DNA of 64,000 bases from Pelomonas sp937871895. Lineage in GTDB: Bacteria; Pseudomonadota; Gammaproteobacteria; Burkholderiales; Burkholderiaceae_C. This document shows positions 9,003 to 18,900 of the stretch, piece by piece. The DNA lies in the NCBI RefSeq assembly GCF_046348265.1, contig NZ_JAXMEO010000006.1. The stretch is one strand, 5' to 3'. Positions within the stretch are counted from its first letter, which is position 1, and every line of letters begins with the position of its first letter. The notes beneath the pieces were generated by a model, which ran no database searches, was not told the origin of the DNA, and was given only the letters and a program-made list of their open reading frames with translations. A program made the translations under genes and the position numbers.

Positions 9003-10618
9003 GTTCAGGCCCCAAGCCCGCCAGCCCCCTCACGCCCATGAACGCCGCGCTCACACCCCAAGCCCCGCCCCAGCACGCCGACCTGCGCACCTGGGTGGCC
9101 GTGCTGGCCAGCCTGCTGGGTGCCTTCATGGCGGTGCTCGACATCGCCATCACCAACTCTTCGCTGAAGGAAATCCTCGGCGCCCTCTCGGCCACGCAGG
9201 AAGAGGGCTCCTGGATCTCCAGCAGCTACCTGGTGGCCGAGATCGTCGTGATCCCGCTCGCGGGCTTTTTGTCGGCGGTGTTCTCCACGCGGCGCTACCT
9301 GATCGTCAATGTGCTGCTCTTCCTGGTCTCCAGCACCCTGTGCGGCATGGCCTGGAGCCTGGAGAGCATGATCGCCTTCCGCGCGCTGCAGGGCTTCACC
9401 GGCGGGGTCATGATCCCCATGGCCATGACGCTCGTGACCCGCAAGCTGCCGGTGGCCAAGCGGCCGCTGGGGCTGGCGCTCTTTGGCATGACGGCCACGC
9501 TGGCGCCCACGCTCGGCCCCACCTTTGGCGGCTGGCTGACCGATCTCTACGGCTGGCCCAGCATCTTCTACATCAACTGGGTGCCCGGCCTGCTGCTGGT
9601 GGCCGGCGTGAGCTGGGGGCTGGACCGCGAGCCCATGAACCTCGACCTGCTGCGCCGGGTGGACTGGTTCGGCGTGGCGGCCATGGCCATTGGCTTGGGC
9701 TCGCTCACGGCCATGCTCGAAGAGGGCAATGCCAAGGACTGGTTCCAGAGCCCCTTCATCGTCACGGCCGCCGTGCTGGCCGTGGCTGGCATCTATGCCT
9801 GGGCCTGGCGCGGGCTGACGCGCAGCAACACCTTCATCGACCTGCACATCCTCGGGCGCCCCAGCTTTTTGATCGCCGTGACCGTGGCCTTCACGACCGG
9901 CATGGGGCTCTATGGCTCGGCCTTCCTGATCCCGCTCTACCTGGGCCAGATCGCGGCCTACACGCCGATGCAGATCGGCCTCGTCATCATGTGGATGGGC
10001 CTGCCGCAGCTCTTCATCATGCCCTTCGCGGCCAAGCTGTCCACCAAGCTGGACAACCGCATCATGATGAGCGTGGGCCTGGCGCTCTTTGCGCTGTCCT
10101 GCTTCATGAACACGCACATGAGCGCCGAGACGGCCGGCCCCGAGCTGATCGCCGCCCAGGTGGTGCGTGCGCTCGGCCAGCCACTCATCATGATCACGCT
10201 GACCAACTTCGCCATCAGCGGCGTGCCCCTGCAACTGATGCCCTCGGCCTCAGGCCTCTTCAACATGATGCGCAACCTCGGCGGCTCGGTCGGCATCGCG
10301 GTGCTGGCCACGCTGCTGACCAACCGCGAGAAGTTCCACAGCGCGCGGGTGGGCGAGTCGGTGTCGCTGCTGAACCCCGCCACGCAGGAGCGGCTCGACA
10401 CGCTGACGCAGAACTACCTGGCCCGAGGCCTCGACCCGAGCGCCGCGCAGGACAGTGCCATCAAGCTGCTCGACAACATCGTCCGCCGCGAGAGCTATGT
10501 GATGGCCTACAACGACGCCTTCCTCGTGCTCGGTGTGGCGCTGCTGTGCTGCATCGCCGCCGTCTGGATGGGCAAGAAGGTGCTGGGTGGCACCGCAGGT
10601 GCCGGCAATGCGCACTGA
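8999..10618 (+). CDS. EmrB-type DHA2 family MFS drug exporter
   Basis: This inner-membrane proton-driven exporter of the DHA2 (14-helix) major facilitator family is about 526-539 residues. Helix 1 carries ASLLGAFMAVLDIAITNSSL and the family motif GxxPTLGPTFGGWLTD is visible near residue 175. A GTG at 8999 overlaps the emrA stop; ATG 9038 (MNAALTPQ) is the other possible start and removes 13 residues. It is preceded by the adaptor and followed 11 bases later by the outer-membrane factor. The substrate cannot be told from sequence. Confidence 0.93.
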   Translation: MSSGPKPASPLTPMNAALTPQAPPQHADLRTWVAVLASLLGAFMAVLDIAITNSSLKEILGALSATQEEGSWISSSYLVAEIVVIPLAGFLSAVFSTRRYLIVNVLLFLVSSTLCGMAWSLESMIAFRALQGFTGGVMIPMAMTLVTRKLPVAKRPLGLALFGMTATLAPTLGPTFGGWLTDLYGWPSIFYINWVPGLLLVAGVSWGLDREPMNLDLLRRVDWFGVAAMAIGLGSLTAMLEEGNAKDWFQSPFIVTAAVLAVAGIYAWAWRGLTRSNTFIDLHILGRPSFLIAVTVAFTTGMGLYGSAFLIPLYLGQIAAYTPMQIGLVIMWMGLPQLFIMPFAAKLSTKLDNRIMMSVGLALFALSCFMNTHMSAETAGPELIAAQVVRALGQPLIMITLTNFAISGVPLQLMPSASGLFNMMRNLGGSVGIAVLATLLTNREKFHSARVGESVSLLNPATQERLDTLTQNYLARGLDPSAAQDSAIKLLDNIVRRESYVMAYNDAFLVLGVALLCCIAAVWMGKKVLGGTAGAGNAH

Positions 10619-10629
10619 TTGAGACCCCT

Positions 10630-12039
10630 ATGAACACCAAGACCCTGATCGCCTTCGCCGTGACCCTGCTGGCCGGCTGCACCACCGTCGGCCCCAACTT
10701 CCAGCCGCCCGCTGCGCAAGCACCGGCCAGCTATCGCTCGGCCAGTGCGGCCAGTGCGGCACAAGGCCAGACGTTGCAGCGCGACTGGTGGCAGATGTTC
10801 GGTGACGCGCAGCTCGACCAGCTGGAGGCCCAGGCTCTGCAAGCCAGCCCCACGCTGGGGGCGGCCGCCGCACGCATTGACCGCGCCCGCGCCGCTCTGG
10901 GCCTGGCACGCGCCGACGATGGCCCGCGCGTCGATGCCGGTGCCAACGTCACCGAACTGCGCACCTCGGCCAATTCCGTCACCACGCCGGTGCTGGGTGG
11001 CAAGGCCATCGCTTTCGACGGCACGCAGACCACGCTTCAAATCGGCGCCGGCTGGGAGCTCGACCTCTGGGGCCGCGTCAAGCGCGAGACCGAAGCCGCC
11101 CAGGCCCAGCTCGATGCCGCCAGCCTCGACGCTGCTGCCGCCCGCGTTGCGCTCACCGCCGATGTGGCCGCCGCCTACTGGCAGTGGCGCGCGCTGGCCG
11201 ACGAGGCCCAGGTGCTGGGGCGTCTGCTGGCCAGCCGCCGCTCGGCCCTGCAGGTGGTGCAGACCCGGTTCGATGCGGGCGCAGCCACCACGCAAGACCT
11301 GCAACGTGCGCGTGCCGACGTGGCCGCCGTCGAGGCGGACCAGACCGATTTGCCGCGCCGCCAGGCCTTGGCGCTCCATTTGATTGCGGCCCTCACGGGC
11401 CAGGCGGCTGCCGACCTGCACTTGCAGGCCACGCCGCTGGCCGCCCCGCCCGCCGTCGCCGCTGGCTTGCCGGCCGAGCTGTTGCAACGCCGCCCCGATC
11501 TCGCCCAGAGCCTCGCGCTGCTGCACGCCGCCACCGCCCAGGTCGGCATCGCCGAAGGGGCCTTCTACCCGTCGCTGCGGCTCACCGGCAGCTTTGGCTT
11601 CCAGAGCAAGGAGCTGGGCGAGCTGATCGCCGCGCCTTCGCGCCTCTACAACTTCGGCCCCAGCCTCACGCTGCCCCTGCTCGACGCCGGCCGCAACAAG
11701 GCCAATCTCGCCACCGCCCAGGCCCAGGTGCAGGAGAGCCTCGCCGCCTTCCGCGGCCGCCTGCTGCTGGCCCTGCGCGAGGTGGACGATGCGCTGGCCG
11801 AGCTGCAAGGCCGGGTCGCCGCGCAAGAGGCGCAGCAGCGTGCCTTGAGCGCCAGCCAACAAGCCTTGGCCGTGTCACGCCAACGCTACGAGGCCGGTGC
11901 GGTCAGCTATCTCGACGTGGCTGAGGCCGAACGCGTGCCTTTGACCAGTGAGCGGGCTTTGGTGCAGTTGCGCGGGGCGCAGTGGGGGGCGACGGCGCAG
12001 CTGGTGAAGGCCTTGGGCGGGGGGTGGGCGCAGCGTTGA
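10630..12039 (+). CDS. NodT-family outer-membrane efflux lipoprotein
   Basis: This TolC-like outer-membrane channel completes the efflux pump. The true start is ATG 10630; the frame is open upstream only as a shadow inside emrB. The 469-residue protein has a lipoprotein signal ending LLAGC (lipid-modified C17), then the usual TVGPNFQPP start, and two repeats of the outer-membrane efflux domain with W-x-x-F-x-D (WWQMFGDAQL), GWELDLWGRVKRE and FYPSLRLTGSFGFQS. It is the last gene of the lysR-divergent operon. The giant palindrome follows directly. Confidence 0.94.
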   Translation: MNTKTLIAFAVTLLAGCTTVGPNFQPPAAQAPASYRSASAASAAQGQTLQRDWWQMFGDAQLDQLEAQALQASPTLGAAAARIDRARAALGLARADDGPRVDAGANVTELRTSANSVTTPVLGGKAIAFDGTQTTLQIGAGWELDLWGRVKRETEAAQAQLDAASLDAAAARVALTADVAAAYWQWRALADEAQVLGRLLASRRSALQVVQTRFDAGAATTQDLQRARADVAAVEADQTDLPRRQALALHLIAALTGQAAADLHLQATPLAAPPAVAAGLPAELLQRRPDLAQSLALLHAATAQVGIAEGAFYPSLRLTGSFGFQSKELGELIAAPSRLYNFGPSLTLPLLDAGRNKANLATAQAQVQESLAAFRGRLLLALREVDDALAELQGRVAAQEAQQRALSASQQALAVSRQRYEAGAVSYLDVAEAERVPLTSERALVQLRGAQWGATAQLVKALGGGWAQR

Positions 12040-12062
12040 GGCTTGGTGTGCGTGGCGTGCGC

Positions 12063-12159
12063 TTGGTTGGTGGCAAGGCCCATGCCGGGAGTCCCGCCCG
12101 GCGGCGGGGTAACTTTCTTCTGTCTTGCCAGAAGAAAGTCACCAAAGAAGAGGCGCTTC
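12063..12159 (+). repeat. Left outer arm of giant palindrome (REP-like unit)
   Basis: This 97-bp unit begins TTGGTTGGTGGC and ends AGAGGCGCTTC, with an internal 10-bp-stem hairpin at 12112-12139. The hairpin core ACTTTCTTCT resembles short intergenic repeats that I recall as common in Burkholderiales genomes; I could not check copy number. It starts 24 bases after the outer-membrane-factor stop codon and could act as a terminator for that operon. Confidence 0.75.
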
Positions 12160-12501
12160 TTCCGCATGCGAGCTCGACATGCGTTTGATGCCTTGAAGTG
12201 CGTGAGAAGCGATCCGCTGCGCTCTCGCGTCGGACTTGTCATGGCCCCGCCTCATCGCACCAGCACCCCGGTTGACGCGCGGCTGAACGCCGGGCTCACC
12301 AGCCAAATTCAGCGTCGCTCGGGCGACGCGGCTGTTTGGCTGCTCTTTCAGTCGTCGGCGTTCAGCCGCGACTTAAGCGGCCGAGCAGCTCGATGCTTGA
12401 AGCTCGTGATCAGCCGGCGGCGAGAGCGAAGCGGTTCGCTTCTCGGAACGTCTGTGCCCGAGCTCCGCGAGCGAACTTCTCAGCGGGATGCGGATTGCAT
12501 T

Positions 12502-12598
12502 GAAGCGCCTCTTCTTTGGTGACTTTCTTCTGGCAAGACAGAAGAAAGTTACCCGCCCGCCGGGGCGGACTCCCGGCATGGGCCTCGCCACCAACCAA
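12502..12598 (-). repeat. Right outer arm of giant palindrome (inverted copy)
   Basis: This is the inverted copy of the 97-bp unit at 12063-12159. Differences sit mainly in the C/G-rich block next to the hairpin (12551-12570) and one base near 12586. It lies 29 bases beyond the stop of the minus-strand GH94 gene and so is the first structured element the long glucan-operon transcript would meet after its last gene. Confidence 0.75.
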
Positions 12599-12627
12599 CA
12601 ACAACGCAAAGCGCCTCAGCCTCAGCC

Positions 12628-15600
12628 TCAGCCCACCTCCACCGTCCACCGCACCACGCTGCCGACCTCAGGCCGCGCGACCGCCAAGGCACCCGTTCGA
12701 TACGCATGCGCACGCCGCGTAGCCGGCACGGGAAGGCCGTCATCGGCCAGGACCTGTCGCACGCCATGCCCCAGCGCCCCCACGCGGTAGCGCAGCTCGA
12801 AGTCGATGCCCCCCAGCCGCACTGAAACCTCCAGCCCATCGAGCGAAGCCGGCAGCACCGGATCCAGCAGCACGGCGTCGTGCTCCAGCTGCACGCCCAG
12901 CAAATGCCGCAGCACCAGGCCGAGCGCGATCCCAGGCCCGCTGGAATAGACGCGCCAGCCGCCATCGAGCGGCACTTCACCGGCCAGCGCGGCGGCATAG
13001 CCAAGGCTGGCCGCATAGCGGTCGGGGAAGGCAGCGTCGGAGCTGGAGTAGTAGCAATTGCTCTGACGGCGGCTGCTGGCGGGCACACGCTCGGGGAGGC
13101 CGATGGGGATGGCCTGCTGCAACGCGTCCCAGAAGTCCTGCGCGCGCCCGAGGTGGGCCAGGGTCTGGCACCAGCGCAGGTGGGCGTGCATGTACATGAT
13201 GCCGATCTCGCGGCCAAAGAAGCTGGCCGTCTCGGCGCGCTGGAAGCGCGTGGAGACGCCGCCGGCGTAGGGGATGGGCGCGTCAAACAGCCGTGCGCCG
13301 TCGGGGCCCTGCAGGAGCTGCTGGATCAGCGCGACTTGCTGCTCGGCCTGCGCGGGGCTGAGCATGTCAGCCAGCACGGCGTGCATCATGGGCAGCAGGC
13401 TGTAGCGCAGGCCGGTGCGGGTGTCGGCGGGGTGGATCCAGAGTTCGCGCGCTCCGTCTGCGGGGAAGTAGCCACAGCCAGCCACCACACCGTCCTGCAC
13501 CAGCAAGTGCTGGAACTCGGCCTGCACCGCCTCGGCCTCGCGGGCGCAGCGCTCGGCCAGCGCTGCGTCGCCCACCAAGTGCAGCGCGCGGGCGATGAGG
13601 GCGAGCGTCTGCACCTGCAGGGTCACGGTCCAGCTGCTGGCCAGGCGTTCGCGCAGCAGCGGGTCTGCCGGCTGGAGGGAGTCGTTCCAGTCGCCATGCC
13701 AGTAGGCGGTGAGGCGCGTGCCGGGCACCAGGCGGCGCTGGATGAGCGCGAGCGCACGGGCCAGGTGCTCACGAAGCAGCGCGGGGGCGTCGTCGTGGAA
13801 GGGCAGCAGCTCGTCCAGCACGCTGGCATCGCCGCTGGCAATCAGGTAGTGGGCCAGCGCGAACACGGGCCAGAAGACGATGTCGCCGTGCGAGTCCCCG
13901 GCGCGCACGGCCGCGTCGCGCTCGAAGAACATGAACCACTGCGGCCAGTCGCCGTCGGCGTTCTGGGCGCTGAAGGTGCGCAGCAGCAGGTCGCGCACGG
14001 GCGCGGTCTCGCCCAGGGCCAGCAGCATCTCGACCGGGCCTTGGCAGACATCGCGCGTGCCCCAGCCGCCGCCCGAGTACTGCTCCAGCCCGCGCGGCGA
14101 CAAAAAGTGCACCAGGGCGTTGTGCTGGAACCAGGGCAGCATGTCGGCCACCACGGCCATCTGCGGCGCGGCCGGGCCGCTGAAGCGGGGCAGCGGCAGT
14201 GCCTGACCAGGCTGCCTGGGGGCATCTGGCGTCTCGGGGGTGAGCGCGACGTGCAGCTCGATGTCGTGCACCGAGGCAGCGGCCAGGTCCAGGCAGAGCT
14301 GGGGCTGGTGGCGGCTGGTGGCGTCGGGGTAGAGCAGGGCGTCGTCGCCCAGGCGCTGGATCTCGCTGCTCTCGCCCACGCTGAGCCAGAAGGCCCCGCG
14401 CGGGAAGCGCTCGGCCAGCGCGCTGCCGGGTGGCAGGCCGACGCGCAGCGCCTGACCGTGGCGCGTGAGCTGGGCCAGCAGCGAGCTGGTGGCGGGCGTG
14501 GCGCCGTCGTCGCCGGTCAGGGCCAGTTGTAGGCTGAGGCGGACACGGGCGGGCGCCCCGGCCAGGGTGCGCAATTGCAGCTGCATGCGGTCGGGCGTGG
14601 CATTGGCGCGGCTGCACACCTCGATCACGCGGCCCTCACGCCCTGTGCCGCAAGCGTAGATCCAGCGGCAGTGCTGCGGCCCCATCTCGAAAGCCGAGGG
14701 CAGGCCCAGCAATTGCCAGCCCTCGGGGCCATCGACGAACACGCGCAGGCCATTGCTGCGTATCAGGCCGAGGTAGCTGCGCTGGGTGGACAGCACGCGG
14801 TTGAAGCTGACGTGACCCTGGGTCAGCATCGAGTGGAAGACGCCGCCCATCCAGCAGGTGGACGTGAGCGCGGTTTCGTCGGGCGTGAGGTGCCGGCCGC
14901 TGCGCAGCAGGTGGCCGTGCGGCCGGTCCACGGCCAGTTCTTTGGTGCGCAGGGCGACGTGGCGGGGCTGGCCAGCTGCGTCGGTCTGGAAGAAGGACAG
15001 CAGCTGTGTGCCTTGCCACTCTTCGTGCCGGCGCTCGCCAGGGAAGTGCTCCGTCAGCTCATCCAAGCTGAGGTCGCGCACGGGCCACTGCGGCGCGTTG
15101 TGGAACAGGCTGGCCACCACGGCGCGGCCGGCGCCGCTGGAGGGCACGGCCAGGGTGGGCAACTGGCGGCGCGGGGCGTCGAGCCGGTGCAGGTCAGCGG
15201 CGCTGCTGGGGGCCGGGTGGTGCAGGCAAAGCTCGAACACAAAGCCGGTGTGCCCACCGCCGCCGGGGGCAAGGCTCAAGGCCTCGTCCTGCAGGGCCAC
15301 CATGGCGTGCTCGTGTTGCAGGCGTCGGCTGGGCAGCGGCAGCTGCGGTGCAGGCAAGTGCTGTGTCTCGCGCGCCCGGCGGCCAAACACCTGCAGGGCA
15401 TCGGTGGCATAGGCCACGGTGCGTCGCAGCGAGCTGGCCAGCAGCTGCGGATGGCGGCTGCCCTGGGGTTGGTTCTGGCGCACGGCCAGCACGGTGCCGT
15501 GCTTGGGGTCGGTCAGCGGCTGGTGGTCCAGGTACTGGCTGACGTAGAACTCGTTGAGCCGGATGGCACCGTAGTCGGCCAGGCCGACGTCCTGCGTCAT

Positions 15601-15960
15601 CACCAGCGTGGTCTCGATGGGCTCGGTGCCGAGGTTGCGCTGCTCCAGCCGCCAGGCCCAGGCCAGGCTCTCGGGGTGCAGGGTGAGGCTCAGGCGCAGC
15701 TGCAGCCGGCCCCAGTGCCCGAGGCCGAGCAGGCCGTGGGGCTCGGTCTGGAAGCTCAGCGGCGAGCCCGGCCCAAGCAGGGCGGTGGTGCGGCCATTGG
15801 CGTAGAGCCAGAGGTTGGTGAGCCCGCCTTCCAGCTCGGTGCCGGGAAAGAGGTTGAGCATCAGGCCATCGGCCAGGATGCGGCGCGGGCTGCCGTGCGA
15901 CAGCAGCTCGAACTGCAGGCCGGCGGCGTTGCGCAGGAGAGTGAAGGGCGGGGCGCTCAT
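12628..15960 (-). CDS. GH94 glycoside phosphorylase, probable 1,2-beta-oligoglucan phosphorylase
   Basis: GH94 enzymes split beta-glucans with phosphate, giving alpha-glucose 1-phosphate. The 1110-residue length matches 1,2-beta-oligoglucan phosphorylases (about 1090-1110) better than cellobiose phosphorylases (about 800). N-terminal beta-sandwich motifs include LNEFYVSQYLDHQPL. The (alpha/alpha)6 catalytic region has GGGWGTRDVCQG (residues 630-641), HGDIVFWPVFALAHYL and the conserved DWND at 757-760, the expected site of the general acid. No signal peptide is visible, so it should be cytosolic, acting on imported oligosaccharides. It is the last gene of the operon; its ATG overlaps the previous stop by 4 bases. 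The linkage preference rests on length and the GH144 neighbour. Confidence 0.8.
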   Translation of the reverse strand: MSAPPFTLLRNAAGLQFELLSHGSPRRILADGLMLNLFPGTELEGGLTNLWLYANGRTTALLGPGSPLSFQTEPHGLLGLGHWGRLQLRLSLTLHPESLAWAWRLEQRNLGTEPIETTLVMTQDVGLADYGAIRLNEFYVSQYLDHQPLTDPKHGTVLAVRQNQPQGSRHPQLLASSLRRTVAYATDALQVFGRRARETQHLPAPQLPLPSRRLQHEHAMVALQDEALSLAPGGGGHTGFVFELCLHHPAPSSAADLHRLDAPRRQLPTLAVPSSGAGRAVVASLFHNAPQWPVRDLSLDELTEHFPGERRHEEWQGTQLLSFFQTDAAGQPRHVALRTKELAVDRPHGHLLRSGRHLTPDETALTSTCWMGGVFHSMLTQGHVSFNRVLSTQRSYLGLIRSNGLRVFVDGPEGWQLLGLPSAFEMGPQHCRWIYACGTGREGRVIEVCSRANATPDRMQLQLRTLAGAPARVRLSLQLALTGDDGATPATSSLLAQLTRHGQALRVGLPPGSALAERFPRGAFWLSVGESSEIQRLGDDALLYPDATSRHQPQLCLDLAAASVHDIELHVALTPETPDAPRQPGQALPLPRFSGPAAPQMAVVADMLPWFQHNALVHFLSPRGLEQYSGGGWGTRDVCQGPVEMLLALGETAPVRDLLLRTFSAQNADGDWPQWFMFFERDAAVRAGDSHGDIVFWPVFALAHYLIASGDASVLDELLPFHDDAPALLREHLARALALIQRRLVPGTRLTAYWHGDWNDSLQPADPLLRERLASSWTVTLQVQTLALIARALHLVGDAALAERCAREAEAVQAEFQHLLVQDGVVAGCGYFPADGARELWIHPADTRTGLRYSLLPMMHAVLADMLSPAQAEQQVALIQQLLQGPDGARLFDAPIPYAGGVSTRFQRAETASFFGREIGIMYMHAHLRWCQTLAHLGRAQDFWDALQQAIPIGLPERVPASSRRQSNCYYSSSDAAFPDRYAASLGYAAALAGEVPLDGGWRVYSSGPGIALGLVLRHLLGVQLEHDAVLLDPVLPASLDGLEVSVRLGGIDFELRYRVGALGHGVRQVLADDGLPVPATRRAHAYRTGALAVARPEVGSVVRWTVEVG

Positions 15961-18900
15961 GGGGTCACGAGGTCGATGGTGGCATGGGTGGCGGGCAGCG
16001 GCAGTTCGCGCCCGTCCCAGGGCAGGGGTTGGCCGTCCGCCGTGGCGCGCGGCAAGGGGTTGGTGCCGGGCCAGGCCAGGCGCAATTGGCCGGGGAGGCG
16101 CTCGGGGCGGTGGTCAATATGCAGCTGCCAACCGCTGGGCGTGGGCTGCAGGCGGTAGTCGAGCCGGCCGAAGGCGGTCGAGAGGCCGGCGATGCGCACG
16201 GGACCACTCGCGCGCCAGGCGGCGGTGAGGCCGGCGCCGAGGACGAGGTCGGCACCGCGCTCATAGGCGAAGAGGTCGAGCGCGGCGCGCAGGAAGTCGG
16301 CCGAGATCCAGGCATGCGGCATGTCCCCGAGGAAGCGCGGCTCGCGCGCATCGGGCAGCACGACCTCGGCCCACTGGTGCCAGCCCTGGGGGCGAGCGTC
16401 CTTGTAGAAGAAGGCCAGCAGCTCGTGCGCCGCGTCGGCCTGGCCCAGGCGGACGAGGGCGCTGACGTTGCGCAGCTCGTAGGGCGTGTAGTCCTTGTAG
16501 GGCCGAGTGCCGGCGGCGCGTTCGCGGGCCTCGCGCAGGTAGCGCTCGAAGGTGCCGGCCAGCAGCGCGGGCGCTACCAGCGCCTCGCCTTGCGCGGGGT
16601 TGAGCAGCACGGTGGTGGACGTGGGGTCATAGTCGCCCCGGTCGGCGGCGCCGGCGATCACCGCTTGGCCGTAGTGCTGGGCCGTGGCGCGGATCGAGGC
16701 GGACAGGTCGTGCTCAAACTCGGCGAGCTGGGTGGCATAGCTTGTGGCCAGCGGCGACTGCTGGGCGCGGGCCATCTGCACCGCGTCCTTGAGGCCGCGC
16801 AGGGTCCAGAAGTTGTCCCAGTAGGCGTAGGCTGGCTTGTCGGAGTAGCCCTCGTGGCTGATGGACGGCGGCATCAGGCCAAAGAAGCGGGCGCGCTCGG
16901 GCGTTTGGTTGGTGGCCGTGCGCTCGCTCTGCCGCAGGTGGTCGATGTAAGCCACGGTGCGCTGCACGGCCGGCCAGTGGCGGGCCAGGAAGTCGGCGTC
17001 CTGCGTGTGGCGCCAGACCTCGGCCACCGCGTAGAGGTACTGGCCGTGGCTGTCGTTCTCGACCACGGGGTCGGCGCCGCGTGCGTCGTGGCAGCAGGGC
17101 ACCTTGCCGCTGTCGAACAGGATGCCTTGGTAGGCATCGACAAACTCGCGCGCGGCGGTCACCTCGCCCATGCGCAAGAGCGCCGCGACCATCATGGCGC
17201 CATCGCGGATCCAGCTGCGCGCGTAGGACCGTGTGCCCGGCCGCAGCCAGGGTCCGTCGCGCGAGATCAGGATCTGGGCGAGGGCGGCGCGCATGCGGTC
17301 GGCCAAGGGGCCGGTGGCGGGCGGCAGGTTCAGGTCGAGCTTGCCGAGTTGACGGCGCCACTGCTCGGCAGCCAGCTCCAGGCGGCGCTCGGGCAGGCGG
17401 ATGCCCGGCCGGGTCTGGATGCCGATGCGCTCCTCGCCGCCCGGAGGCAGGTCGAGATCGAAGCGCATGACGGCGCTGGCGAGACCGACCGGGTCAGTCA
17501 GGGTCTGCGCCGGGGTGGGCTTGGGGCTGCGGCCTTCAAGCAGGCTGCGCAGGTCCTGCTGCTCGCGCGGCCCCGGCTGCCAGGCAGGCGCCGCGAGCAG
17601 GGCTCGCAGGCTGCTGCCGGCATCCAGTGGCAGCGCATGCACGCTGCTGGGCAGGGGCAGGGCGAAGACCTCGGCCGTCGCGGGGGGCGTGGTGGCGGCG
17701 GGGTAGCGCAGGGTCAGGCCGTCCCAGTGCAGGGTGGGCAGCGGGCTCAGGCCGCCGCGCAGGTTCAGGAACTGCTGGGGTGGGTTCACCTGCCAGGGCC
17801 GCAGCGTCAGCAGCAGGCTGAGGCGCTGGCGCTGTGGGCTGAGGTTGCGCACGCGGTAGCTGGCCAGCAGGCTCATCCGACCGGGCGCAGCGCCTTCGCG
17901 GTCTGCACCCGCTTCGATGTCGAGCTGCACCTCCGGGTGGCGCCAGTGCACCTGGGGCAAGGGCAGGTGGCCGCCGCGCAGGCTGTGGCTGCGCTCAACC
18001 TGGGCCCAGGTGACGAGTCGGCCGTCCTGCAGGCGCAGTGCCGGCTCCAGACTGGGGCCGCCGGGGCGCAGCTCGAGCGCGCCGTCCTCGCTAAGCAGGC
18101 CGCTGGCGGTAGCGCCGCCGTCCACGCCGACGAGGGTCCAGTAGTTCTGCTGCCCGCGGTAGGCGCGCGGCAGGTCGCCTTCGGGCAGCAGACGGGCCAG
18201 CTCGGCAAGCATGGCATCGCGCGAAGGCCAGTCCTGCAGGCTGCGCAATTGCACGGTGGGGGTGGGGATTCGCGCGTCGAAGCGCAGGCGCAGCCAGCGG
18301 GCCTCAAGCTCGCCGAGGAACTGAAGATCCGGCCCGGCCAGTGGGCGCTGCACGGTGCGCAGGCTTTGCCAGCGATTGCCATCGGCCGAGGCCTCGATCG
18401 TGTAGCGGCCTGGCGCCTGCGGCCACTCCATGCGCAGGCCGGCCAGCTCGCTCAGGGCATGCAGGTCCAGGTCGAGCAGGCCGGCTTGCGGGCTGAGGCG
18501 CGGCGCGGCCAGCCGGTCGGCGACGGGCATGCCGGGCTGCAGCTGCAGCGCGTCGACGCACAGGCTGCCCTGGCGCGCGCCTCCGGCTGTGGCGACCACG
18601 ACCCATTCGAGCGCCTGCGTGCGGCGCAGCGTGCGATCCGCCACCGGGCCCCAGGCGAACTGGACCTGCCGCTGCTTGAAAACCGTGGGCTCTGGCAGCG
18701 CAGCCGGCACGAAGCCCGGCCGCGTGACCCACCAGACGTTGTCGCCCGAGGCATCGACGAGCTTCAGTTGCAGTTCATTGCCGGCGCCATGCCCCGACAG
18801 CCGAGTGTGCAGTGCGAAGTTGGCCGGCCAGTCCTGCGGCCACGCGCGGCGCAGCACGGCGTAGCCCGAGACGCCGTTGAAGTCGTAGTCGAGGCAGTGC

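Larger units (their letters stand above)
12040..12627. repeat. Non-coding 588-bp spacer holding a nested giant palindrome
   Basis: This convergent spacer has no convincing gene; short frames in it read through repeat DNA. Outer arms 12063-12159 and 12502-12598 are inverted copies of each other: 39 consecutive matching bases nearest the centre, and only a few mismatches in the rest. Inside are further inverted pairs: 12204-12227 with 12422-12445 (24 bp, 2 mismatches), 12277-12291 with 12357-12371 (about 14 bp), 12301-12307 with 12335-12341, and a central hairpin GCGTCGC-TCGG-GCGACGC (12312-12329). All pairs centre within about 10 bases of each other (12321-12331). Each outer arm has its own hairpin, ACTTTCTTCT-N8-AGAAGAAAGT (12112-12139 and 12522-12549). 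Confidence 0.85.

Noticed and set aside
8986..10629. Upstream extension of the outer-membrane efflux lipoprotein frame
   Set aside because: It is an alternate frame through the MFS exporter gene; the lipoprotein signal at ATG 10630 marks the true start.
12043..12522. Possible small proteins within the giant palindrome
   Set aside because: Their sequences (for example TPGMGLATNQ and LARRKSPKKRR) come from both arms of the inverted repeat and appear on both strands, so they reflect repeat DNA and not coding.
12063..12598. An insertion sequence or integron-like element
   Set aside because: There is no transposase frame, no target-site duplication that I can see, and the symmetry is concentric, not terminal only.
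12628..15960. Cyclic beta-1,2-glucan synthase (NdvB) or cellobiose phosphorylase
   Set aside because: NdvB is nearly 3000 residues with GT84 and membrane domains, absent here; cellobiose phosphorylases are about 800 residues. The 1110-residue size and GH144 partner favour an oligoglucan phosphorylase.
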